A stretch of DNA of 64,000 bases from the NCBI GenBank assembly GCA_964407695.1, contig CAYOWQ010000002.1, positions 124,001 to 188,000 on the forward strand, written 5' to 3'. The position numbers and the translations under genes are program-made. This DNA is from CAYOWQ01 sp964407695. GTDB lineage: Bacteria; Planctomycetota; Phycisphaerae; Phycisphaerales; SM1A02. Below, one piece after another: positions 8,590 to 16,755 of the stretch. The notes below the pieces were generated by a model, which saw only the letters and a program-made list of their open reading frames with translations, did no database searches and was not told the origin of the DNA. The stretch's first letter is position 1; each line of letters starts with the position of its first letter.

Positions 8590-9243
8590 ATGACACGCTC
8601 TCGGATTCGCTGTGTGGTTTTTGATGCCGGAGGCGTTGTGGTTCGCATCTGCCGCAGTTGGGAGGAAGGATGTGCTGCGGCCGGACTGCCGGTGCGCGAT
8701 GACGGCAAGCGCGGTTCCACGGCTGCCGCCCGTCGGGAAGTGATCGAGGCGTATCAAACCGGCCGCATCGGGTGCGATGAGTTCGCCCAGCGAATCAGCG
8801 ATATTCTCGACGGGACCTATTCGCCGAAGGAGATCATGCAGGTGCATCGTGCCTGGATTCTCGGGGAATATGAAGGCGTCAAGGAAGTTGTGGGGCGAAT
8901 TCACGAATCTGGGCTGGAGACGGCGATGCTCTCAAACACCAACCACTCCCATTGGATGCAGATGGAGGAACCGGGTCGATTCCCTGCATTCAAATCGGTG
9001 CGGCAACGGCATGCTTCACACCTGCTGGGTCTGCACAAGCCGGACCCCGCGATCTATCGGGCGCTGGGCGAGCGGGTCGGGGCGACACCGGCCGAGATTC
9101 TCTTCTTCGATGACCTCTCGGAGAACGTCGATGCAGCACGACGATGCGGATGGAGGGCGGTGCAGATCGATCCATTCGGCGACACCGCGCAACAGATCAT
9201 CAACGCCTTGGAGCACGAACAGATGCTCACCGCCACGGTATGA
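8590..9243 (+). CDS. HAD-superfamily hydrolase (HAD-IA type)
   Basis: This is a 217-residue HAD-fold enzyme, probably a small-molecule phosphatase or related hydrolase. Motif I is VVFDAGGVV near the N-terminus, with the nucleophile Asp at residue 12 and the DxGGV form seen in the YihX/epoxide-hydrolase-N subgroup. Motif II lies around AMLSNTNHSHW, motif III around HKPDP, and motif IV is FFDDLSENVDAARRCGW, all in the right order for subfamily IA with an alpha-helical cap (residues 25-90). ATG 8590 is preferred over an upstream TTG at 8569. The substrate cannot be told from the sequence. The gene lies between the large secreted protein and a convergent AlkP-like gene. Confidence 0.88.
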   Translation: MTRSRIRCVVFDAGGVVVRICRSWEEGCAAAGLPVRDDGKRGSTAAARREVIEAYQTGRIGCDEFAQRISDILDGTYSPKEIMQVHRAWILGEYEGVKEVVGRIHESGLETAMLSNTNHSHWMQMEEPGRFPAFKSVRQRHASHLLGLHKPDPAIYRALGERVGATPAEILFFDDLSENVDAARRCGWRAVQIDPFGDTAQQIINALEHEQMLTATV

Positions 9244-9265
9244 CGCATCGAACGGCTCTTCTGGC

Positions 9266-10726
9266 CTAGCTTCGTACCGCGGATGGCGTCCGATTTCGTG
9301 GCTCGCGCCCGGCAACCGCGACGGGTCGGCGCATGTACTCAGGAATCTGAACGGAATAGTTCGAGAGCAGGGTCGGAGCGATGTCGAGCGTGGAAATCTG
9401 CGTCCGGGCGATTCCGGTCTTATCGGAGCGGTCTCGCGGGTCGTAGACAAGCAACGCGCCGTCGGGAATGTGATATGCGCTGGCGCCTGACTTGTCCTCG
9501 ATCTCCACGTTCTTGAGGCTCATCTCTTCAAAGGTCACCTCGCGGCCTTCAAACATGCCCTTCTGCGGCTTGTCGTAGAGATTCGGGTGACCAAGGTCGA
9601 TCGAGAAGAATCCGTTGGCTGCCTTTCGGAATCCGACTGGCTTGCCATCAATTTCGAGGGACTGAAGTTTTCGCTCAAATTCCTCGGTCCGCGTCGGAGT
9701 CACCGTCAGATTCACTTGCGGAAGCATTGCCGGGAGGCGCTGCCATTGCGTCCGATCGAATCCAAGGAACTGCATGAACTTGTGAAGATCGTCAACATAG
9801 AGCTGCGTTTCGAGCGGCCGGGCCTGAGTGGCGGCCTGACCCATGCTGGTCGCGATCCAGAGCGTGTATTCCTGATTGGCGTCGACCCACTTCAGGAGCC
9901 GCGCGAGAAACTCATCGAATTTGCCCATCGTGAAATCGATCTCGTGGCAATAAGTCTTCACCCAGTCATCGTCGTATCCGAAGGTTTCATAGTCCTCGGG
10001 AAACGCCGCGGCCCAGAATCGATGCATGCTGGAGGCAACGTGATTCGTAAAGAACGTTGTGAATGCGGGCTTGGTCTTATCGAGCTGCTTCATGAAGATG
10101 TCGAAGGCCAGCACCACCTGATACGTGCGGCGGCGAACCTTGGTCCAGTTGTGGACGCGCTCGTTCACGAGTTGCGAGCCGACGTCCATGAACGTGGACC
10201 ACTTGAACCCAAGCTCCGGCGATTTGGCGAGAAGCTTCAACGCCGAACTCCATGGCACAGAGGTAGACACATTTCTCGCCGATTCCTTCACCATGGCGAG
10301 GTTGAACGCCTGGAAGAGCGAAAGGATCTCCGGGAAACACTCGCTCCCGGCCGCGAACGTGTCGGGAAGGTAGAACGAGTAGTTCTGCAGGTCCGTCGGC
10401 ATCGGATAGGTATGCAGCGATCCGCAGATGCCGGTCGAGATTCCAGCCTTGGTCAGAAGATGCCAGAGGGGTGGAAACTCCTTGTCCACATCCACGAGGT
10501 CCTGGCCAAAGTCATAGATGAGGTGCTTTCCATCATGCACACCGCGATGAAGCGACGGCCAGGTCCTCCACGGCGAGAGGTGGCCCACCTCCTCGGTGTA
10601 GGTGTCGTAGTGATGGAATTCTTTGTAGCGCTTGGCGAACGTTGAGTTGGGCCGCCATCTTCGAAACTGATCGATAATCTTGAACGGGACTTCGTTCAGC
10701 TCGAAAAGAATGATCTTTCTGTCCAC
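9266..10726 (-). CDS. Alkaline-phosphatase-superfamily-like protein with degenerate metal ligands
   Basis: I choose the GTG start at 10724-10726 because a strong AGAGGAG ribosome site lies seven bases upstream; a longer frame reaches 10759. The 486-residue protein begins KIILFELNEVPFKIID, in the position where AlkP-fold phosphodiesterases have hhhlDG. A nucleophile-loop-like segment follows (SPWRTWPSLHRGVHDGKH), matching the T-x-x-P and HG(I) pattern of nucleotide pyrophosphatases. Later, TNHVASSMHRFW takes the place of the D...H segment and IATSMGQ the place of SDHG. Several metal-binding Asp and His positions therefore seem replaced. The C-terminal AYHIPDGALLVYDP and STLDIAPTLL resemble the end of these enzymes. 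It may be a divergent hydrolase or transferase, or a non-catalytic relative; a glycosyltransferase gene follows on the same strand. Confidence 0.7.
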   Translation of the reverse strand: MDRKIILFELNEVPFKIIDQFRRWRPNSTFAKRYKEFHHYDTYTEEVGHLSPWRTWPSLHRGVHDGKHLIYDFGQDLVDVDKEFPPLWHLLTKAGISTGICGSLHTYPMPTDLQNYSFYLPDTFAAGSECFPEILSLFQAFNLAMVKESARNVSTSVPWSSALKLLAKSPELGFKWSTFMDVGSQLVNERVHNWTKVRRRTYQVVLAFDIFMKQLDKTKPAFTTFFTNHVASSMHRFWAAAFPEDYETFGYDDDWVKTYCHEIDFTMGKFDEFLARLLKWVDANQEYTLWIATSMGQAATQARPLETQLYVDDLHKFMQFLGFDRTQWQRLPAMLPQVNLTVTPTRTEEFERKLQSLEIDGKPVGFRKAANGFFSIDLGHPNLYDKPQKGMFEGREVTFEEMSLKNVEIEDKSGASAYHIPDGALLVYDPRDRSDKTGIARTQISTLDIAPTLLSNYSVQIPEYMRRPVAVAGREPRNRTPSAVRS

Positions 10727-10859
10727 CTGAGCTCTCCTCTTCGGGCGGCTGCAACGCAACTACACCGTACCACCTTCGGTTTCAGTCTATCCCCGGCTTC
10801 ATGTGAATGCCATAGATTCGCCGAACCGAACCCTTCTCGGACGGCACAGCCTGTTTCAA

Positions 10860-12245
10860 TCAGCGCATTGGGTTCGCCGGCGTAATACCCAGATGGTTCA
10901 GGATGCGTTCACCCAACGCTTCGACTGAGTAATACCGAGCAACGTCGGGGCCGGCCGCGGAAAGCCGCTGGTGAAGCCCCTCGTCGGTCAGCAATCGATC
11001 CATGGAATCTGCCAGCGATCCTGAGTCCCACGCGCGGAATCGAACACCGGCAATCTTGCCATCCGCCTCGATGGTGCCGGCAACACCGCCATAATCGGGA
11101 ACGACCGCCGGGACTCCGCGAGCGATGGCCTCCACCGGCACCATGCCGAAGGGTTCACGATGGATCGATGGATAGACAACCATCCGGCTCACCGTAAACA
11201 GCGCTGAACGGACCTCGTCGGGAACAAATCGCCGCCAGTGAACCGGCAGACGAAGCTCCTCAGCGATGCGCTTGCACACCGCCGCGTAATCGTCACCCCA
11301 GAGCGTCGGCCCGGCGATGGCAATTTGCAGCTTTCGGTCGCGTTGGCGCAGCATGGCGGCGGCATAGAGCAGGAGATCGATGCCCTTCTCAGCATCCTGT
11401 CGCCCGAGGTAGGTGATCAGGGGCACCTCCGGTTCAAATCCGCTGAAGCGCTCGCGGACGAGTTCCTTCGCTCGCTGCATTTCGATCCGATCGCCTGGGT
11501 CCACCATGGGCACTCCCGGCGGGATCGCCACGATTCGTTCGCGCGGTACGCCGATATCGGCCTCCACCCGAAGGGCGTAATCGTCGCTCACGGCAATGGC
11601 ACGATAATTCGATCGCTCCACAGTCTCCACGAGGCGGTCGTAAAGTTGCCGTTCGCGCCCGATCGACCGGGCATACATCGAATACAGCTCATAGCCCTGA
11701 AACGTCACGAGGTACCGAATGTCGCCGCAAAGCTCGGGATAGTCTCGCCGAGCGGCGTCAACAAACGGGCACAGCATTTCGAGCATTGGAAGCACGTGGG
11801 TCACGCCGGCCCGATGAAATCCATGGGCCAGTCGGCGCACAATGGTTCTCTGCCGGGAGATGCCCTCACAGAGAGCCAGCATGAGTGGTTCCATCGTCCG
11901 GTTCAGGACGTGCGGACGTTGCTGCAGCCAGTGAGATCGAGCGCGGTCGTTGAACGCAAGGTTCAGCACGCGCCCGGTGCGATCCAGAACCTCTCCCAGC
12001 GGAGGCATGGGTGAAGGTCCGAACAGGAATCGCATCCCCGAAAAGAGACGATGCTGTGGGATCTCCGGATGCAGCGATGTGCTGCGCGACTGAGCGATCG
12101 CCCACCAGACGTGCACCGCGAAGCCGCGCCGATGCAACTCGTTCGCCAGGCGGATGTCTCGGATCAGGGCGCCCGACAGGGCGCCGCCGACCAGGATCAT
12201 GGCGAACACAGGCTTCGATGGAGCGGTTGCGGCCGCGGACTGCAT
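10860..12245 (-). CDS. Glycosyltransferase, GT4-like (GT-B fold)
   Basis: The 461-residue protein has the two Rossmann domains of a GT-B glycosyltransferase. The N-terminal half starts with FAMILVGGALSGALIRDIRLANELHRRGF, a Gly-rich loop followed by the acceptor-side helix. The C-terminal donor domain carries ITYLGRQDAEKGIDLLLYAAAML and the GT4 signature region REPFGMVPVEAIARGVPAVVPDYGGVAGTI with its E-x7-E pattern. It probably transfers a hexose from a nucleotide sugar in envelope or exopolysaccharide synthesis; donor and acceptor are unknown. It shares its strand and probably its operon with the AlkP-like gene downstream (gap about 130 bases), and it diverges from nnrE. Confidence 0.88.
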   Translation of the reverse strand: MQSAAATAPSKPVFAMILVGGALSGALIRDIRLANELHRRGFAVHVWWAIAQSRSTSLHPEIPQHRLFSGMRFLFGPSPMPPLGEVLDRTGRVLNLAFNDRARSHWLQQRPHVLNRTMEPLMLALCEGISRQRTIVRRLAHGFHRAGVTHVLPMLEMLCPFVDAARRDYPELCGDIRYLVTFQGYELYSMYARSIGRERQLYDRLVETVERSNYRAIAVSDDYALRVEADIGVPRERIVAIPPGVPMVDPGDRIEMQRAKELVRERFSGFEPEVPLITYLGRQDAEKGIDLLLYAAAMLRQRDRKLQIAIAGPTLWGDDYAAVCKRIAEELRLPVHWRRFVPDEVRSALFTVSRMVVYPSIHREPFGMVPVEAIARGVPAVVPDYGGVAGTIEADGKIAGVRFRAWDSGSLADSMDRLLTDEGLHQRLSAAGPDVARYYSVEALGERILNHLGITPANPMR

Positions 12246-12274
12246 TGCCCGGATTCTACTGATAGAATTCGTCG

Positions 12275-12979
12275 ATGCAGGCCCCGGAAGTGGAGCGTCG
12301 GGTACTCACCTCGGAGTCGGCCCGAGAGATCGACCGGCTTGCGGTCACGCGGTATCGAATGCCGTCCATACTTCTGATGGAGAACGCCGCGGCCAACGCG
12401 GCTCGAATCCTCATCGAACGACGATCTGACCTGCGCCGGGCGGTGATTGCGTGCGGGCCGGGTAACAACGGAGGGGATGGGTACGCGATGGCACGGCATT
12501 TGAGCAATGCCGGAGTAGCGGTGAAGGTGGTGGCCATGGGTGCACCCCGGACTCGAAGCGATGCCCTTGTGCAGCGTGATATCGCCCATGCGATGGGAAT
12601 TCAGATCGTCGAGTGGCCTGAACGGCCGACGCAGCCCGTCGAACTAATCGTTGATGGACTCTTTGGAACAGGGCTGGACCGGACCGTGGAGGGCGCAGCC
12701 GCTGAAGTGATCGGATGGATCAATGAGTGTCGGCGCGGGGGCGCCACAGTCGTCTCGCTCGACATTCCGAGCGGGCTGCATTCTGATCGTGGGGTTCCCT
12801 TGGGCACAGCCGTGGAGGCTGATCTCACGATCACGTTTGCCGGCCTGAAGTCGGGTTTGCTTGCAGCCGGGGCTGACCGGTTCGTCGGAACGGTGGTCGT
12901 GGCTGACATTGGCGTCCCTTGTGAGCTGGTTGAAGCGCTGGCTTCCCGGGATGGGCGGGTGATACCGAACACGGGCTGA
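12275..12979 (+). CDS. nnrE: NAD(P)H-hydrate epimerase (YjeF N-terminal domain)
   Basis: NnrE repairs damaged cofactors by interconverting R- and S-NAD(P)H hydrate. The 234-residue protein carries the YjeF_N features in order: SAREIDRLAVTRYRMPSILLMENAA, the Gly-rich loop CGPGNNGGDGYAMARHL, VDGLFGTGLDR with the conserved Asp, and SLDIPSGLHSDRG. It is single-domain; the dehydratase partner NnrD, fused in E. coli, is not present here. The start at ATG 12275 leaves an 11-residue leader; GTG 12290 is an alternative. It is divergent from the glycosyltransferase gene with only about 30 bases between them, so any promoter must be compact. Confidence 0.93.
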   Translation: MQAPEVERRVLTSESAREIDRLAVTRYRMPSILLMENAAANAARILIERRSDLRRAVIACGPGNNGGDGYAMARHLSNAGVAVKVVAMGAPRTRSDALVQRDIAHAMGIQIVEWPERPTQPVELIVDGLFGTGLDRTVEGAAAEVIGWINECRRGGATVVSLDIPSGLHSDRGVPLGTAVEADLTITFAGLKSGLLAAGADRFVGTVVVADIGVPCELVEALASRDGRVIPNTG

Positions 12980-13057
12980 ACCCATCGACCCTGAGCAGAA
13001 CGGCGATTATGATGTTGCCTGTGCGTTGAAGGGCAACCGGCCGAACGCCGAGACACC

Positions 13058-13573
13058 ATGAGTGACCAATTCACTACCAGCGAACCGCCCCTGGCGTTGG
13101 ACGGCCTTGAACTGCCGGACCTGAAAGACGCATCCATTCTCTTGGTGGACGACAACGGCCAGAATCTGGAACTCATGGAGGCCTATCTTGAGAGCCTCCC
13201 CTGCCGAATCATCACTGCCACGGATGGTGTGGAGGCCGTGCGAGCGGTGGAAACCGAATCACCGGACCTGATCCTGTTGGACGTGATGATGCCGCGGATG
13301 TCGGGATTTGAGGTGTGCCAGAAGATCAAGGCCAATCCGCAGACCCGCGACACCGTGGTGATCATGGTGACGGCGCTGCACGAAATCGGGGATTTCGAGC
13401 GTGCGGTGGAATGCGGAACGGACGATTTCCTGACCAAACCGGTCAACAAGCTGGAACTGATCACCCGGGTGAAGTCGCTGCTCCAGGTCCGACAGCTCAA
13501 GAAGCTCTACTCAATGCTGAAGGAGCGGGCCGGGCTGGCCGATCGACCGTTTGGGGCTGAGCCATCCACCTGA
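13058..13573 (+). CDS. Stand-alone response regulator receiver protein (CheY-like)
   Basis: The 171-residue protein is a single receiver domain (residues about 25-145) with no recognisable output domain. The phosphorylation site is Asp75 in LILLDVMMPRMSGFEV; acidic residues D31 and D32, the switch Thr in MVTAL and Lys127 in DDFLTKPVN are all present. About 24 N-terminal and 25 C-terminal residues extend the domain, and the C-terminal helix (LLQVRQLKKLYSMLKERAG) resembles the linker seen in PleD-type regulators. It probably passes a phosphorelay signal to a partner encoded elsewhere, since no histidine kinase lies nearby. The start at ATG 13058 is the only in-frame option near the domain. Confidence 0.93.
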   Translation: MSDQFTTSEPPLALDGLELPDLKDASILLVDDNGQNLELMEAYLESLPCRIITATDGVEAVRAVETESPDLILLDVMMPRMSGFEVCQKIKANPQTRDTVVIMVTALHEIGDFERAVECGTDDFLTKPVNKLELITRVKSLLQVRQLKKLYSMLKERAGLADRPFGAEPST

Positions 13574-13644
13574 ACCTGTTTGGCAGGCGGATGCGGAATG
13601 CGGGGCCCGGTCGAGGTGTCTTGGGAATGATGAGGCCTGAGCCT

Positions 13645-13857
13645 TCAATCGCTGGGACGCCGGGTGACAATGGCGGAGGTTTCAGCCTGCCGTCGCCAGA
13701 TGCTGTGGCGTCCTCGCGGCTCAAGCGTCAGTTGCAGATGATCCAGATACATCCTCAATGCGGTCGCATCAAAGAAGGCCAGCCAATCTCGGCCGGCGCT
13801 GGGATTGATTCGTTGGATTTCATCGATGAGCAGGCCCTTGTCGACCATCAGAGACAC
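13645..13857 (-). CDS. Small hypothetical protein (about 70 residues)
   Basis: This short minus-strand frame lies opposite an open but implausible 5' extension of the lipoprotein gene. Its product has a balanced composition with an amphipathic helix (LLIDEIQRINPSAGRDWLAFFDATALRMYLDHLQ) and then LEPRGRHSIWRRQAETSAIV. It reads like a genuine small soluble protein, and I have an impression of similar short planctomycete proteins with an EPRGR-W-R-ET pattern, though I cannot verify it. The start may be 13857 or the Met at 13848. It is convergent with the receiver gene. Function is unknown. Confidence 0.5.
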   Translation of the reverse strand: MSLMVDKGLLIDEIQRINPSAGRDWLAFFDATALRMYLDHLQLTLEPRGRHSIWRRQAETSAIVTRRPSD

Positions 13858-13902
13858 TCCGACAGGTTGCCCGTTTCCGGCGGACCGGTTTGTATCGGTC
13901 GA

Positions 13903-14550
13903 ATGGAGCGACTTTCAATAGGGGGTTGGCATCGACGCGCAACAATTGTGCTTCGCATTGTCCTGGCAGGAGTGATTCTGGCCCAGGCGTGGGGATGCGC
14001 AGCGCCTGCGCCCTCAACGGATCGAGCGTCTGCCCCGGGAAATTGGCCGAACCTGAGTCGGACTGAGAATGTGAAGTCGGCGGCACAGAGCGAGCTGGGG
14101 GCCCAAACGGCAGATGGCGTCAACAACGTGCCCCCCATCGAGGTTCGCACGCTCGACCCGGGTGCTGTCGGACTTGTGGACTCCATTCGATCCGCGCCGG
14201 CCATCGCCACGCGCTCGGCGACATCGATCTCCCTTGAACCCATCAGGAACTTCAGCAAGTGCGGTTCAAGCGAGCGGCGCCGCATGACCGAGCGGCTCGC
14301 CGATCTGCTCTCGGAGGCAGGGTCGGAGTGGAATCTCACGTTCCTGCCGGCCGGTGAAACCGCCGATTTCGAGATGACCGGGAGTGCCTACATGGTTCCG
14401 GGGAACGGATTCGACCTGTGGGAACTCTATCTGGCGATCAGGCCCCGCGATGAATCGATCTCAATCTGGGAGCGACCGGGACCGGTGCGGCTGCTCAGGC
14501 AGGCGCCGGTCAGCGGTCAGCAGATCTTCCTTGAGGACGTCGCCAATTAG
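13903..14550 (+). CDS. Putative lipoprotein, unknown function
   Basis: The reading frame is open from 13591, but the credible protein begins at ATG 13903. From there, about 20 basic and polar residues precede a hydrophobic signal segment ending in a lipobox-like AWGC, so Cys about 35 residues in would be lipidated. The mature part (about 180 residues) is Ser/Ala/Pro-rich at first. It then has a compact domain with RRMTERLADLLSEAGSEWNLTFLPAGE, a conserved-looking MVPGNGFDLWELYLAIRP and a C-terminal VSGQQIFLEDV. I do not recognise the family. It may be an outer-membrane or periplasmic lipoprotein. It is convergent with the threonine dehydrogenase gene, whose end is four bases away. Confidence 0.65.
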   Translation: MERLSIGGWHRRATIVLRIVLAGVILAQAWGCAAPAPSTDRASAPGNWPNLSRTENVKSAAQSELGAQTADGVNNVPPIEVRTLDPGAVGLVDSIRSAPAIATRSATSISLEPIRNFSKCGSSERRRMTERLADLLSEAGSEWNLTFLPAGETADFEMTGSAYMVPGNGFDLWELYLAIRPRDESISIWERPGPVRLLRQAPVSGQQIFLEDVAN

Positions 14551-14553
14551 ACC

Positions 14554-15657
14554 TCAGCCCGAGGTCTGATAACGACTGCGAATCCGTGGGAGCAGATACT
14601 CTGAGAATGCCGTGTTGAGGCCGTGCCTCGGCGAATAGCCCCAATCATCCCGTGCGGCTGAGTCGTCAACGTCTTCGGGCCAGGAATCGACGATGCCCTG
14701 CCGGGCTTCATCGGGTTCAAATGTGAACTCCGCCTTGGGAAACGCCTTCTTGACGAGGTGACCAATCTCCTCGGCCGAGGGACTAAACGCCGTGATGTTG
14801 TAGACACACCGCGTCAAGCTCCGCTCCGGCGCGGTGGTCAACTTGAGGATCGCGTCGATGGCGTCGGGCATCGTCATGAACGGGATGCGCGTGTCGGGCC
14901 GGACAAAGCAGCGATAGGGCTTCCCGGCGGCCGCAGCGTGGATCATTTCCGGTGCGTAGTCGCTGGTGCCGCCGGAAGGTACCGTTTCGGCCGAGATGAT
15001 CCCGGGGAACCGGATGCAGCGAAAGTCGATCGGCCGCTCCATTCGGTCCTTGGCAAGTCGTCGATAGTGCTTTGAGTAATAGCGGCCGAGGTGCTCTCCA
15101 TAAAGTTTGTTGCACCCATACATCGTGGCCGGCTCGCAGAATTGGTCTTCACGAATGGCGCCGGCTGATTTCTTTGTCGCCAGATCAGGCATTCCGTAGG
15201 CCGCAATCGATGACGGAAAAAAGAACTTCACCGCTCGGCCGTGAGTCCGCGCCTGTTCGGCCGCGAGCCGAAGGAGGTTGAGGGTCCCGGTGACATTCAC
15301 CTGATGGGCGGTCTCGGGGCTGAATTCGCCGCGGGTGGAGAGCAGGGCGGCGAGATGATAGATCTCGGTGATCTCATACATCGCCAACAGGCGCTCGAGG
15401 AGCGTCGTATCGCAGATGTCACCGACGAAGGTATCCCGGCAACGTTCGCGCTGGGCGGGGTCGAGTTCGCGGATGTCGATAGCGACGACGTTGTCGCGGC
15501 TGGAAGAATGAAACGCGTGAATCAGGCCGTGGCCCATTTCGCCGCCGGCACCGGTGATGAGGATGGCGCTGGTCCGCTGGGCTCCGCCTGAGGTGGTTGA
15601 CGATGGTGCGGTCATTGTGGTCAGTGAGGTCATGGCTGTGTTGACAGGGTCCGCCAT
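14554..15657 (-). CDS. SDR-type L-threonine 3-dehydrogenase-like NAD-dependent epimerase/dehydratase
   Basis: The 367-residue frame encodes an extended short-chain dehydrogenase. The Rossmann motif is ILITGAGGEMGHG, VVAIDIRELD is the cofactor-specificity strand, and the catalytic Tyr and Lys are in MYGCNKLYGEHL. The central segment (RFPGIISAETVPSGGTSDYAPEMIHAAA, then RIPFMTMPDAIDAIL) closely follows bacterial SDR-type threonine dehydrogenases, which oxidise L-threonine to 2-amino-3-ketobutyrate. A UDP-sugar epimerase is the main alternative. About 25 N-terminal residues are Thr/Ser-rich and probably not translated; starts at 15633 or later are possible, which would also leave room for a promoter against the divergent gene starting at 15664. 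No kbl (glycine C-acetyltransferase) lies beside it. Confidence 0.82.
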   Translation of the reverse strand: MADPVNTAMTSLTTMTAPSSTTSGGAQRTSAILITGAGGEMGHGLIHAFHSSSRDNVVAIDIRELDPAQRERCRDTFVGDICDTTLLERLLAMYEITEIYHLAALLSTRGEFSPETAHQVNVTGTLNLLRLAAEQARTHGRAVKFFFPSSIAAYGMPDLATKKSAGAIREDQFCEPATMYGCNKLYGEHLGRYYSKHYRRLAKDRMERPIDFRCIRFPGIISAETVPSGGTSDYAPEMIHAAAAGKPYRCFVRPDTRIPFMTMPDAIDAILKLTTAPERSLTRCVYNITAFSPSAEEIGHLVKKAFPKAEFTFEPDEARQGIVDSWPEDVDDSAARDDWGYSPRHGLNTAFSEYLLPRIRSRYQTSG

Positions 15658-15663
15658 TGTACG

Positions 15664-16509
15664 ATGGGCGGGATGAGAGCACTGTCGAGTTTTGGACTCT
15701 GCTGCACGGGGGTGTTCACCATGAGTCTGGCATGCCCCGGCAGGGCCGGCGGCTGGCGAGTGATGCAGGAAAGTGCTCCAGGGGCCGGCGACTTTGAGCA
15801 GCAGGTACTCGGCGAAATTGAGGCATTTCCGACATCAGTCTCTATCGCCGACTATTACTCGTATGGGAAGCCGGCCGCGGCCGCCTTCAATGGGGACCTT
15901 CCCATCTCGGCCGGCACGATGAACGTTGCAATAGTGGACGGACCGGAAGGCAGCACGTTGGTCCTGGTGTATGCCGCAACAGGCGCTCGCCCCGGTCATG
16001 CCGAGGCCAACATTCACCTCTTTGGAGATGCCACCGGAGGAGAGATGTCGGTGCAGGATGATCCCGACTCAGACCAAGGCGATAGTTACTTCAATATCCC
16101 CAGCGGCACATTCTTCTTCGGTGTCTGGGACTGGGAAGCGAGCGAGACCGACGGCTGCGCCATCACCGGGATCGAGGACGCTGAATTCGTGCACATGAAC
16201 ATCGGCGAAATTGACGGGGACCCGCTGACGCCGCCGGTGCTTGGTCTCTCCGGAGGTCTGGTTCTCAGCGCTTCCGGCAAGGGCGTTCGCATCGACCCCG
16301 AACCATATCGGAGAATTCGGTTGCAACCGGTCGCATCCCGGCGAACACGCGGCGACCTGAATGGAGATGGATGTGTTGATGAGACTGATCTCGGTCTCCT
16401 GCTTTCCGCGTGGGGCAGGGATCCTCAAGGCGACCTCACGGGAGATGGAGCTGTGGACGGATCTGATCTTGGGATCCTGCTTGCGGCGTGGACGCCATGC
16501 GATGGGTGA
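15664..16509 (+). CDS. Secreted protein with C-terminal dockerin-like repeats
   Basis: The 281-residue product has a signal peptide (hydrophobic to about residue 28; the second Met at 15673 is an equally good start). A beta-rich region of about 190 residues follows, with SVSIADYYSYGKPAAAAFNG and DDPDSDQGDSYFNIPSGTFFFGVWDWE and no family I recognise. The last 60 residues carry two dockerin-like Ca-binding loops, DLNGDGCVDETDLGLLLSAWG and DLTGDGAVDGSDLGILLAAW. The repeats suggest an exported protein; in planctomycetes such tails are frequent and do not imply a cellulosome. It ends seven bases before the convergent iscX gene. Confidence 0.75.
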   Translation: MGGMRALSSFGLCCTGVFTMSLACPGRAGGWRVMQESAPGAGDFEQQVLGEIEAFPTSVSIADYYSYGKPAAAAFNGDLPISAGTMNVAIVDGPEGSTLVLVYAATGARPGHAEANIHLFGDATGGEMSVQDDPDSDQGDSYFNIPSGTFFFGVWDWEASETDGCAITGIEDAEFVHMNIGEIDGDPLTPPVLGLSGGLVLSASGKGVRIDPEPYRRIRLQPVASRRTRGDLNGDGCVDETDLGLLLSAWGRDPQGDLTGDGAVDGSDLGILLAAWTPCDG

Positions 16510-16515
16510 TGCCGA

Positions 16516-16743
16516 TCAATCGTCGTCGGTGGCCGCATCGGCCTTCTCGTCAATCCACCGCTGCTGAATTGCCTCGAGGATTCGCTCATTCACCGGGTGG
16601 CCCTGTTGCTCCTGAAATCCGGGAAGGGATGCGACAAGCTCCCTCAGCTTCGGAAACGAAATCGTGCTGGGATCTACCTCGGCATGGCGATCCACCAGCT
16701 CTTCCGCGATTCGATCGACGTCCAGCCAATGAAATGACTTCAC
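16516..16743 (-). CDS. iscX: IscX-like Fe-S assembly accessory protein
   Basis: IscX is a small acidic protein that binds IscS and iron and modulates Fe-S cluster assembly. The 75-residue frame follows the IscX pattern from end to end: FHWLDVDRIAEELVDRHAEVDP near the start, the FPKLRELVASLPGF middle, and NERILEAIQQRWIDE at the end, which matches the family's conserved NEKILEAI-WLDE. A short acidic tail (DAATDDD) is extra. It lies 12 bases downstream of a ferredoxin gene on the same strand, reproducing the fdx-iscX end of the enterobacterial isc operon, although iscSUA and hscBA are not here. The call is by recalled motif and synteny. Confidence 0.85.
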   Translation of the reverse strand: MKSFHWLDVDRIAEELVDRHAEVDPSTISFPKLRELVASLPGFQEQQGHPVNERILEAIQQRWIDEKADAATDDD

Positions 16744-16755
16744 AGATTAACCAGA

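Noticed and set aside
9587..10645. Plus-strand frame of 352 codons inside the AlkP-like gene
   Set aside because: Its composition is heavily charged and it is fully antisense to a gene with a strong ribosome site and family-like motifs.
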